From: Mariprofundaceae bacterium
GTDB lineage: Bacteria; Pseudomonadota; Zetaproteobacteria; Mariprofundales; J009
Direction: 5' to 3'
Assembly (NCBI GenBank): GCA_015489095.1
Contig: WFMN01000008.1
Coordinates: 1-6,016, forward strand
Length of the DNA stretch: 6,016 nt
Shown: positions 1-5,179 of the stretch, piece after piece
Position numbering within the stretch: position 1 is the stretch's first letter
Layout: each line of letters begins with the position of its first letter
Made by a program: the position numbers and the translations under genes
The notes under the pieces: generated by a model
Databases searched by the model: none
What the model was told of the DNA's origin: nothing
Seen by the model: only the letters and a program-made list of their open reading frames with translations

Positions 1-23
1 CATCGGTGGCGTGCGTGACCAAA

Positions 24-50
24 TGGATCCCGGCCTGCGCCGGGATGACA
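24..50. repeat. Short palindromic repeat, copy A
   Basis: An 8-bp perfect inverted repeat, ATCCCGGC at 27-34 and GCCGGGAT at 39-46, encloses a 4-base loop (CTGC). The 26 bases from 24 match a second copy at 184-209 at 23 of 26 positions, in the same orientation. The stem flanked by TGGAT and ATGAC is of the kind found as dispersed intergenic repeats in many proteobacterial genomes; that comparison is from memory. There is no T-run, so it is not a standard intrinsic terminator. Confidence 0.7.
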
Positions 51-53
51 TGC

Positions 54-123
54 TTCCTTTGTGCCTTCGTGTCTTGGTGGTTCAAAGATGTTTTCACCGC
101 GGAGGCGCGGAGGCGCGGGGGGA
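54..123. repeat. Long imperfect inverted repeat with 8-base internal period
   Basis: The left arm at 54-81 and right arm at 96-123 can pair over 28 positions on the plus-strand RNA around a 14-base loop. The pairing uses many G-U pairs and has one G-G mismatch (76 with 101). Both arms have an 8-base rhythm: GTGCCTTC / GTGTCTTG / GTGGTTC on the left and CGCGGAGG twice then CGCGGGGG on the right. No reading frame here looks like a protein. The pairing is seen directly; its function is unknown. Confidence 0.6.
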
Positions 124-131
124 ATGGGGAT

Positions 132-210
132 GTGGCCGTCATTCCGGGCTCCGAGCCGGAATCCATGCGGGCTGTGGTGGTAGTGGATACCGGCCTGCGC
201 CGGGACGGCG
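132..210. repeat. Bipartite palindromic repeat (two inverted hairpins)
   Basis: Two hairpins lie in opposite orientation 18 bases apart. The first (138-165) pairs ATTCCGG at 141-147 with CCGGAAT at 156-162. The second (184-209) pairs CCGGC at 190-194 with GCCGG at 199-203. The outer sequences match as an inverted pair (GCCGTC...ATCCA against TGGAT...GACGGC). This is the layout of a small non-autonomous or REP-pair element. It begins 16 bases beyond the stop of the TolC-family gene and could protect the 3' end of that mRNA; that role is inference. There is no oligo-T tract. Confidence 0.6.
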
Positions 211-225
211 TGCGTATTGAACTTT

Positions 226-1563
226 TCATTGAATGACCTCCGGTGTCAGTTTGCCGGCACTGGCGTAGAGCAGGGCGGTCGCTTGCATCAGCCCGTAGCG
301 GGCGCGGATCGTGGCCACCTGCGCGACATCGTTGGCAACTTGGGTGCGTAGCAGCTCGCTGCTGGTTTCCAGCCCCTGCTGATGGCGCAGCTTGCGGATG
401 CGCAGCGCCTCCTGCCGCTGTTTGCGCAGCTGACGGGCGCTTTCCAGCCGGAGTTGTGCCTCCTGCCACGCCCGCCATCGGCGCTGTACCTCGCTGGTGA
501 TGGCGGCGCGCCTGTCGGCGATGGTGGCGTCGATGGCGGCGATCTCCGCCTCGGCTGCCGCCAGTTGCGCCCGGTCGCTGCCGCCGTGAAACAGGTTGAT
601 GCTGACGGTGGCGCCGATGGCGCTACTGCGGTTGCGCAGGCCGAGCGTGCCGCTGTTCCACTGCTGGCTGGCGACCAAGTCCACATTGGGGAGGAAGCTG
701 GCTCGCACCATCGCGCGCTGGTGGGTGATCGCCTCGCGTTGCGCCAGTAGCGCCTGTAGGTCATCGCGCTGTTTCAGCGCTGCCTCCACCCACGATTGCA
801 TGGAACCGGTGATCGATCGCAGGTGGAGATCGCCGCGGATGGTCAGGGTGGCGTTGCCGGTGAGTCGGCGCAGGCGGTCGATGCTGTCGGCGTAGCTGTT
901 GCGGCTGTGGGTCAGCGCCAACTCGCTCTGCAACAGGTGCGCCTTGGCATCCATGGTGTCGCTGTCGAGCGCCATGCCCTGCCGTTGTAGTTGGATGATG
1001 TCGTGTAGCCGCTGACGGGCGGCTACAATCTCCTGCTTTCTAGCGGTAATCTCCGCGCTGCTCGACTTGGCAGCGATGAACGCCTGGATGGTCTGCATGG
1101 TGATCGATTGTCGGGTGGCGCGCAGGCGGGCTTGGCGGGCGCGCAGTGCGGCTTCGCGTTGGTCGATGGCGCCGGTGATGGCGCCACCGTGGTAGAGTGG
1201 CAGGGCAAGGGTGGCTTGGCTGTGGTAGTTGGTGACAAAGCCGGGATTGTTGATGCGGTTGGGCGCGAAGTCGGCCTGGGTGACCGCCCGTTGTTGCAGC
1301 AGGCTGCCGAAGGCATCGAGCGGCGCATCGCTGCGCTGCACACCGGTCACCACATCGAGTGTGGGCAGCCGTTTTCCCTTGGCCGACCGGGCTGCGGCAC
1401 GGGCGGCGGTAACCTTGGCGTCGGCGGCGGTGATGGCGGGGTTGTTGGCCTGCGCCATGGCGATGATCTGGTCGATGGTTGCCTCCTCGGCGCATAGTGG
1501 AGCCGCGATAAAGAGGGTTAGAATATTCAGTAATGCTAATATAACGGGACGCAAAAGAGTCAT
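226..1563 (-). CDS. TolC-family outer membrane efflux protein
   Basis: This 445-residue protein belongs to the TolC / outer membrane efflux family. These proteins form trimeric channels through the outer membrane and periplasm that serve RND, ABC or MFS exporters. Residues 1-25 are a signal peptide with a hydrophobic core and a likely cut after PLCA; there is no lipobox. The rest shows the family's internal duplication: two long Ala/Arg/Gln-rich helical hairpins (about 30-65 and 125-210, then 265-290 and 330-415), each joined to a strand segment with a PLYHGG or NLFHGG motif (near 130 and 325). The start at 1563 is preferred because AGGAG lies 5 bases upstream and its ATG overlaps the regulator's stop as ATGA; an in-frame ATG at 1581 lacks these. 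Its substrate and pump partner cannot be read here. Family assignment is firm, specificity unknown. Confidence 0.93.
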   Translation of the reverse strand: MTLLRPVILALLNILTLFIAAPLCAEEATIDQIIAMAQANNPAITAADAKVTAARAAARSAKGKRLPTLDVVTGVQRSDAPLDAFGSLLQQRAVTQADFAPNRINNPGFVTNYHSQATLALPLYHGGAITGAIDQREAALRARQARLRATRQSITMQTIQAFIAAKSSSAEITARKQEIVAARQRLHDIIQLQRQGMALDSDTMDAKAHLLQSELALTHSRNSYADSIDRLRRLTGNATLTIRGDLHLRSITGSMQSWVEAALKQRDDLQALLAQREAITHQRAMVRASFLPNVDLVASQQWNSGTLGLRNRSSAIGATVSINLFHGGSDRAQLAAAEAEIAAIDATIADRRAAITSEVQRRWRAWQEAQLRLESARQLRKQRQEALRIRKLRHQQGLETSSELLRTQVANDVAQVATIRARYGLMQATALLYASAGKLTPEVIQ

Positions 1564-1874
1564 GCTTGCTCCTGGGTGCACAGCTCCGGGCAGTAGAGAT
1601 GTTTGAGTGCGTGGATGATTTCACGCCATTCCGGATCGGCGATATGGTAGAAGACCTGCTGGCCGCGCTTGTCGTTTTCGACGATGCCCATCATGCGCAT
1701 CTTGGTCAGGTGCTGCGACAGGTTGGACTGGCTGGTGCCGGTGGCGGAGACAAGCTCCTGCACGCACATCGGCCCATGCATCAGGTTGCACAGTACCGCG
1801 AGGCGTACCTCATGGGCGATGGCGCGCAGCCCTTCGCTGGCGCGTTTGATTTTGTCGTGGGGAATGGTGTCCAT
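1560..1874 (-). CDS. ArsR/SmtB-family repressor, possible dithiol persulfide sensor
   Basis: This 104-residue winged-helix repressor has the full ArsR layout. The first helices carry AIAHEVRLAVLCNL (18-31), the helix-turn-helix spans about 37-60 (VQEL, then TSQSNLSQHLTKMR), the beta wing is at 63-78 (VENDKRGQQVFYHI) and a C-terminal dimer helix ends in LYCPELC. Cys29 and Cys95 are 66 residues apart, the spacing of the reactive cysteine pair in SqrR and BigR (41/107 and 42/108 as I recall them). This suggests sulfide/persulfide or redox sensing rather than metal binding. Further cysteines are at 37 and 99, so a thiol metal site is not excluded. The stop overlaps the TolC-family start by 4 bases, so it most likely controls that gene and itself. 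No Shine-Dalgarno sequence precedes the ATG. Confidence 0.92.
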   Translation of the reverse strand: MDTIPHDKIKRASEGLRAIAHEVRLAVLCNLMHGPMCVQELVSATGTSQSNLSQHLTKMRMMGIVENDKRGQQVFYHIADPEWREIIHALKHLYCPELCTQEQA

Positions 1875-1881
1875 GGCGCGA

Positions 1882-1909
1882 ACAATATCATCATATAATG
1901 ATATGTCAA
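1882..1909 (-). promoter_or_regulatory. Promoter and operator of the arsR-tolC unit
   Basis: On the minus strand a perfect TTGACA (1909-1904) is followed after 16 bases by TATTGT (1887-1882, 4 of 6 to consensus). Between and over these lies an inverted repeat, ATATCAT (1885-1891) and ATGATAT (1898-1904), with a 6-base spacer. AT-rich inverted repeats over the spacer are typical ArsR-family operators, and repressor bound here would block RNA polymerase. A start seven bases beyond the -10 falls on the A of the regulator's ATG at 1874, implying a leaderless message. The sequence elements are seen; repressor binding is inferred. Confidence 0.65.
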
Positions 1910-1940
1910 CATGCGAATGTCATCGCGGCCACGGATGGGT

Positions 1941-1992
1941 TCGGGGAAAGGATTCCCCTCCTACAGGTCGTAGGAGCGGTTTCCAACCGCGA
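1941..1992. repeat. Head-to-head pair of REP-type hairpins (BIME-like)
   Basis: Two hairpins with the same plan face each other. Reading right, GTAG-GA (1970-1975) leads into stem GCGGTT / AACCGC (1976-1981 with 1985-1990), then GA. Reading left on the minus strand, GTAG-GA (1964-1959) leads into stem GGGGAA / TTCCCC (1958-1953 with 1948-1943), then GA. The two GTAG feet are 5 bases apart and also pair with each other as CTCCTAC / GTAGGAG. A GTAG foot before a palindrome is the hallmark of REP sequences mobilised by RAYT (TnpA-REP) enzymes. The element sits between the 56-codon gene's stop and the arsR promoter. Confidence 0.75.
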
Positions 1993-2022
1993 AGTTCCAC
2001 GGACGGACTTTTTGCGAGCTGA

Positions 2023-2193
2023 TCAAGGACGCTCCGGGGGTTCGAGCACGATACCGATCACCGCCCAGACGCCGTAGGCGACGGCGTTGGTAACAACCGC
2101 CATGAAGGGGATGTTGCCGGTGATGGCGTAGAGCAGGGCAAGCGAGCCTAGGCAGAGCACCACCGCGCAGCCGATGTAGATCAAACCATTCAT
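2023..2193 (-). CDS. Small two-helix membrane protein, 56 residues
   Basis: This short gene encodes 56 residues starting MNGLIYIGCAVVLC and ending in EPPERP before TGA. Support comes from a perfect AAGGAGG (2207-2201) 7 bases before the ATG, and from two clear membrane segments (about 3-25 and 29-50) joined by a short turn containing TGNIP, with a polar tail. I do not recognise a family. It lies 86 bases beyond cobS on the same strand and may be the last gene of that unit. Its Shine-Dalgarno sequence is part of a stable hairpin (separate entry). A longer overlapping frame at 1961-2221 is Arg/His-rich with no ribosome binding site and is not believed. The function is unknown. Confidence 0.75.
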   Translation of the reverse strand: MNGLIYIGCAVVLCLGSLALLYAITGNIPFMAVVTNAVAYGVWAVIGIVLEPPERP

Positions 2194-2200
2194 TGGTCAG

Positions 2201-2225
2201 CCTCCTTGGGTTGGATTCCAAGGAG
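2201..2225 (-). promoter_or_regulatory. Hairpin enclosing the Shine-Dalgarno of the 56-residue gene
   Basis: On the minus strand, CTCCTTGG (2225-2218) and CCAAGGAG (2209-2202) form a perfect 8-bp stem with an 8-base loop. The second arm contains nearly the whole Shine-Dalgarno AAGGAGG (2207-2201). In the mRNA the ribosome site would be paired, so translation could depend on temperature, a bound factor or unfolding. No U-run follows, which argues against an intrinsic terminator for cobS. The pairing is seen; regulation is inferred. Confidence 0.55.
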
Positions 2226-2279
2226 CATTCTACGGCGGCGCGCCATGGCCGGGTATCGCCAGATATGGGTAGGCGCTGG

Positions 2280-3011
2280 CTAGCTCCCCGCTGTCAGCGC
2301 CAGCAGACCGAGCATGGCGCATTCGCTGTATTCGATGCCGGCGCCCAAGCAGTCCCCATTCATACCGCCGACACGCCGTCGCAGGAAGCGCTGCCACCCC
2401 CACAGTGATAGGAGGGCGCCGAGGGTGAACAGGGGCGTGACTGCCACCGCGGTGAGCGCCGCCAGCGGCACCAGCCATCGCAGCACGATGCGGAGATTGA
2501 TCGGTTCGCGGCATTGGGTGGCAAGCCCCGTTCCCAACGGTTTCAGCGTTTGCATCCAGGTGAGGGCGCCCAGCCGTGCCCACGCAGGAATCAGCGCCAA
2601 CGCCCACGGCGTCTGGTCGCTGTTGCCGATCAGGCTGGCGAGGGTGACCAGCTTGGTGAGGATGATGATGATCAGTGCGACCACGCCGAAGGCGCCGATA
2701 TGGGGCTCCTTCATCACCGCCAACAGGCGGTCGGCGTCGCCGTGGGCGGCTCCCAGCCCGTCGGCTAGGTCGGCCGCCCCGTCGAGATGGAGTGCGCCGG
2801 TGATGGTGATCCAACTGATGGTGATGACGAGCGCGGAGAGCTCCGCGGGGTAGCGGTCGAGGAGCCATCCCTCCGTCAGCAGCAGCAGCCCGATGACGAG
2901 CCCGACCAACGGAAACCAGGGAGCCGCGTGGCGAAGTTGGTGGGTATCGCCGGTGGGGAGCGGGATCCGGGTGAGCAGCCCGAAGGCGGCGCGCAGGGGG
3001 GACACGGTCAC
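2280..3011 (-). CDS. cobS: Adenosylcobinamide-GDP ribazoletransferase (cobalamin synthase)
   Basis: CobS (CobV) is an inner-membrane enzyme that joins adenosylcobinamide-GDP with alpha-ribazole (or its phosphate) to give adenosylcobalamin (phosphate), the last assembly step of the lower-ligand loop. The 243-residue length is usual for the family. It shows the N-terminal FGLLTRIPLP, the conserved acidic motif HLDGAADLADG (75-85) that binds Mg2+ and substrate, MKEPHIGAFG (100-109) and about six hydrophobic segments (33-53, 59-74, 108-132, 140-155, 175-203, 227-241). The start is GTG at 3011, overlapping the cobU stop as GTGA. A second GTG at 3005 is better spaced from the upstream AAAGG and would shorten the protein by two residues. 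The cobU-cobS pairing is classical. Confidence 0.96.
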   Translation of the reverse strand: MTVSPLRAAFGLLTRIPLPTGDTHQLRHAAPWFPLVGLVIGLLLLTEGWLLDRYPAELSALVITISWITITGALHLDGAADLADGLGAAHGDADRLLAVMKEPHIGAFGVVALIIIILTKLVTLASLIGNSDQTPWALALIPAWARLGALTWMQTLKPLGTGLATQCREPINLRIVLRWLVPLAALTAVAVTPLFTLGALLSLWGWQRFLRRRVGGMNGDCLGAGIEYSECAMLGLLALTAGS

Positions 3012-3535
3012 CCTTTCAGGCGGAATGGAAGCCCGGCGATCACCAGTTCGACCCGGTCACAGGTGGCGGCGACCGATTGGTTGAGCACCCCTTGGGCATC
3101 GCGGAAACGGCGGCCGAGCGGGTGGTCGGGCACGATGCCCATTCCCACCTCGTTGGAGACCAAGATGAGCCGGCCGGGCGCCTGTTCAACCGCTTGGAGC
3201 AGGGCGGCTTGTTGCGCCGCAACGGGATGTTCGGCGACCATCAGGTTGCTCAGCCAGACCGTCAAACAGTCGATCAGCAGCAGGGTGTGTTCGGTTGCGG
3301 CACCGCGGATGGTTCGCGGCAGGTCGTAGGGGGACTCGATCGTCCGCCACTGTTCGGGTCGGCGTTGGCGGTGGCGCTCGATGCGCCGCTGCCAGTCGGG
3401 GTCGTCGTCCAGCCGGCAGGCGGTGGCGATGTAGATCACTTGGTGATCGCCGGAGGCTTCGGCCGCAAGCTGCTCGGCGAAGCGCGACTTCCCGCTTTTC
3501 GCCGCGCCGAGGATCAGGGTGGCGCGGGGGGTCAG
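3008..3535 (-). CDS. cobU: Adenosylcobinamide kinase / guanylyltransferase, likely CTG start
   Basis: CobU (CobP) phosphorylates adenosylcobinamide and transfers GMP to it, making the adenosylcobinamide-GDP that CobS uses. From a CTG at 3535 the protein has 175 residues, the usual family size. It begins with TPRATLIL and the P-loop GAAKSGKS (10-17; commonly GGARSGKS), then VIYIATA (33-39) and IERHRQRRPEQW (52-63), whose His55 matches the guanylylated histidine of CobU. The Walker B-like LLLIDCLTVWLSNL and SNEVGMGIVP follow. No ATG, GTG or TTG lies in frame between the upstream stop and the GTG at 3439, and starting there would delete the P-loop. The CTG overlaps the previous gene's stop as CTGA, so coupled reinitiation is plausible. 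A sequencing error or another weak start remains possible. Confidence 0.9.
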   Translation of the reverse strand: MTPRATLILGAAKSGKSRFAEQLAAEASGDHQVIYIATACRLDDDPDWQRRIERHRQRRPEQWRTIESPYDLPRTIRGAATEHTLLLIDCLTVWLSNLMVAEHPVAAQQAALLQAVEQAPGRLILVSNEVGMGIVPDHPLGRRFRDAQGVLNQSVAATCDRVELVIAGLPFRLKG

Positions 3536-4023
3536 CTCGCTGCCGCTGGAGAGGCGGCGGGATCCTCATCCAGTGTTGCCTGCCACAGCCAGAGCAGCGC
3601 GCTGACGATGAAGGCCAGCCCCAGTCCGATGGCGATCGAGCCGCCGGCGGCACCGAGGTGCATCCCCGCGGGAATGAAGATGATCATGGCGATGGCGATC
3701 ATCGCTAGGCGCGTCCAGCGGATATTCTGGCGCAGGATGACGGAGGCCGCCCCGGGAACGCTCATCAAGGCGTAGAGCGAGAGGGCGATCCAGTGGTTCT
3801 CCATATCGACCGAGGTGAGCCGATCCGTGATCGAACTTCCGGTGCCGAAGTGGTTTTCAATGGCGGCGCCGGCGATGAGCACCAACGCGCAGCTGACAAG
3901 CCACAGCAGCCAGCCGAGCCAGAGCTTGCGCCGTACCATGCGGTTCGCCCACAGGGCGTTGCCCATGACATAGATGAAGGCGGTGAAGAGCGCCCCCCAT
4001 AGGGCGGGGGATTGTGCCATCAT
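3532..4023 (-). CDS. Unrecognised five-helix membrane protein
   Basis: This 163-residue hydrophobic protein has about five membrane segments (roughly 8-26, 34-54, 78-98, 103-120 and 125-148). A polar loop lies between the second and third (AIENHFGTGSSITDRLTS, then VDMENHW), and the tail is short, acidic and Ala-rich (DEDPAASPAAAS). I do not recognise its family or any catalytic motif. It starts by an ATGA overlap with the prs stop and ends by a CTGA overlap with the likely cobU start, so it is fixed inside the prs-cobU-cobS chain. A second ATG follows directly and either could be used; GGAAGGGG lies just upstream. Position suggests a link to corrinoid handling, but that is association only. 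Confidence 0.85.
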   Translation of the reverse strand: MMAQSPALWGALFTAFIYVMGNALWANRMVRRKLWLGWLLWLVSCALVLIAGAAIENHFGTGSSITDRLTSVDMENHWIALSLYALMSVPGAASVILRQNIRWTRLAMIAIAMIIFIPAGMHLGAAGGSIAIGLGLAFIVSALLWLWQATLDEDPAASPAAAS

Positions 4024-5003
4024 GATGCCCCTTCCTCGTTGCTGGCGCCCTCGTCATAGAGGCTGCTGATGGAGCGTTGGTCGTAGATGCGGTCGATCGC
4101 TTCCGACAGCAGCGGCGCGATCGAGATCTGACGCACCTTGCCGCATTCGGTCACCGCTTCAGGCTGCAGAATCGAGTTGGTAATCACCAGCTCGTGCAGG
4201 TGCGACGCGGCGAGCCGCTCGGTGGCGGGTCCCGACAACACGCCGTGGGTGGCGTAGGCGGAGACCTTGCACGCGCCGGCGTCAAGCAGCGCCTCGGCGG
4301 CGCTGCAGAGGGTGCCGGCGGTATCGACGATATCGTCGATCAGGATGCAGTGCTTACCGGCGACATCACCGATGATGTTCATCACCTTGGCGACATTGGG
4401 TGCCGGGCGCCGCTTATCGACGATCGCCATATCGACATGGAGCCGCTTGGCCAGCTCGCGGGCGCGCACCACTCCGCCGACATCGGGCGAGACGATCAGG
4501 ATGTCGTCGTCGCCGCGCCGCTGCTGGATGTCGCGTACAAAGACCGGAGCAGCAAAGATGTTGTCCACCGGGATATCGAAAAAGCCCTGAATCTGGCCGG
4601 CGTGAAGATCGACGGTGAGCACGCGGGTGGCGCCGGCGCGGGTGATCATGTCGGCGACCAGCTTGGCCGAGATCGGGGTGCGCCCCACGCTCTTGCGATC
4701 CTGGCGCGCATAGCCGAAGTAGGGGATGACGGCGCAGATGTAGCGTGCCGACGCCCGCTTGGCGGCGTCGATGAAAATCAACAGCTCCATCAAGGTGTCG
4801 TTGGTCGGGGTTGAGGTGCTCTGGATGAAGAAGGCGTCCAGTCCGCGGATGGTCTCCTGCACCTGCAGGAAGATCTCGCCATCGGAGAAGCGGCGGATAT
4901 AGATGTTGCCCTGTTTGGTCTGGCTATGGGCGCAGATCTCGGCGGCGAGCGGGGGGTTGGAGGTGCCGGAGAAGAGGCGCATGCGCCGATTGCTTTTGCT
5001 CAT
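4020..5003 (-). CDS. prs: Ribose-phosphate pyrophosphokinase (PRPP synthetase)
   Basis: Prs makes 5-phosphoribosyl 1-diphosphate from ribose 5-phosphate and ATP, the precursor for purine, pyrimidine, NAD, His and Trp synthesis. The 327 residues closely follow bacterial class I enzymes: RLFSGTSNPPLA (9-20), RRFSDGEI (37-44), QSTSTPTNDTLMEL (61-74), IPYFGYARQDRK (93-104), the PRPP synthetase signature DLHAGQIQGFFDIPVDN (132-148), SPDVGGVVRAR (172-182), VDKRRP (195-200) and the PRPP-binding loop DDIVDTAGTL (223-232). The C-terminal tail DEGASNEEGAS extends a little beyond typical homologues. The start at 5003 is chosen because AGGAG (5015-5011) lies 7 bases upstream; an in-frame ATG at 5036 would add 11 unconserved residues. 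In Pseudomonas-like genomes prs also follows ispE and tRNA-Gln, but there it is followed by rplY and pth. Confidence 0.98.
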   Translation of the reverse strand: MSKSNRRMRLFSGTSNPPLAAEICAHSQTKQGNIYIRRFSDGEIFLQVQETIRGLDAFFIQSTSTPTNDTLMELLIFIDAAKRASARYICAVIPYFGYARQDRKSVGRTPISAKLVADMITRAGATRVLTVDLHAGQIQGFFDIPVDNIFAAPVFVRDIQQRRGDDDILIVSPDVGGVVRARELAKRLHVDMAIVDKRRPAPNVAKVMNIIGDVAGKHCILIDDIVDTAGTLCSAAEALLDAGACKVSAYATHGVLSGPATERLAASHLHELVITNSILQPEAVTECGKVRQISIAPLLSEAIDRIYDQRSISSLYDEGASNEEGAS

Positions 5004-5032
5004 AGCAGAACTCCTGATATCGAAATGATCGT

Positions 5033-5060
5033 GCAACCATTCAGCTCACCTGTGGGTTGC
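5033..5060 (-). promoter_or_regulatory. Possible hairpin in the prs leader
   Basis: In the roughly 100-base gap between tRNA-Gln and prs, GCAACC (5033-5038) and GGTTGC (5055-5060) form a 6-bp inverted repeat with a 16-base interior. No convincing promoter was found in this gap, so prs may be read from upstream of ispE and released by tRNA processing. The hairpin is short and may be chance. Confidence 0.25.
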
Positions 5061-5104
5061 CCGATACCTGCATTGAATATGCCCATGTGCGATGTGCGCA
5101 AAAC

Positions 5105-5179
5105 TGGCTGGGGCGGCAGGATTCGAACCTGCGCGTCACGGGATCAAAACCCGATGCCTTACCGCTTGGCTACGCCCCA
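5105..5179 (-). tRNA. tRNA-Gln (anticodon UUG)
   Basis: A complete 75-base tRNA including encoded CCA. The acceptor stem pairs TGGGGCG with CGCCCCA, the D arm is GCC-AAGCGGTAA-GGC, the anticodon loop is TTTTGAT with TTG at 5147-5145, and the T arm is GCAGG-TTCGAAT-CCTGC. The discriminator is G followed by CCA. UGG at the 5' end and the UUUUGAU loop fit tRNA-Gln. The outermost anticodon-stem pair is U-U, a mismatch. The first ten bases are shared with the end of ispE, whose stop TAG is made by tRNA bases 8-10. Confidence 0.97.

Noticed and set aside
1..225. CRISPR-like array
   Set aside because: The repeats are palindromic, differ in orientation and spacing, and there is no regular repeat-spacer pattern.
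6..236. Plus-strand frames in the left intergenic region
   Set aside because: They run through three hairpin repeats, have no ribosome site, and the translations look like repeat-derived sequence.
1894..1899. Perfect TATAAT on the plus strand
   Set aside because: No -35 lies 16-18 bases upstream and no plus-strand gene follows; it is a by-product of the AT-rich operator palindrome.
1992..2013. Possible plus-strand terminator (AAG-TCC / GGA-CTT followed by T-run)
   Set aside because: The stem is only six pairs with a bulge, and no plus-strand gene ends here.
1961..2221. 86-codon minus-strand frame overlapping the 56-residue gene
   Set aside because: Composition is Arg/His/Pro-rich shadow-like, there is no ribosome site, and it reads across the repeat pair; the other frame has a perfect Shine-Dalgarno and two membrane helices.
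2202..2225. Intrinsic terminator of cobS
   Set aside because: The stem is good but no U-run follows on the minus strand, and the second arm is the next gene's Shine-Dalgarno.
3077..3775. Plus-strand open frame opposite cobU and the membrane protein gene
   Set aside because: Antisense to recognised coding sequence and no plausible domain.
4077..4814. Long plus-strand open frame opposite prs
   Set aside because: It lies entirely antisense to a well-conserved prs; its Gly/Asp/His-rich composition is the usual product of a GC-rich antisense frame.
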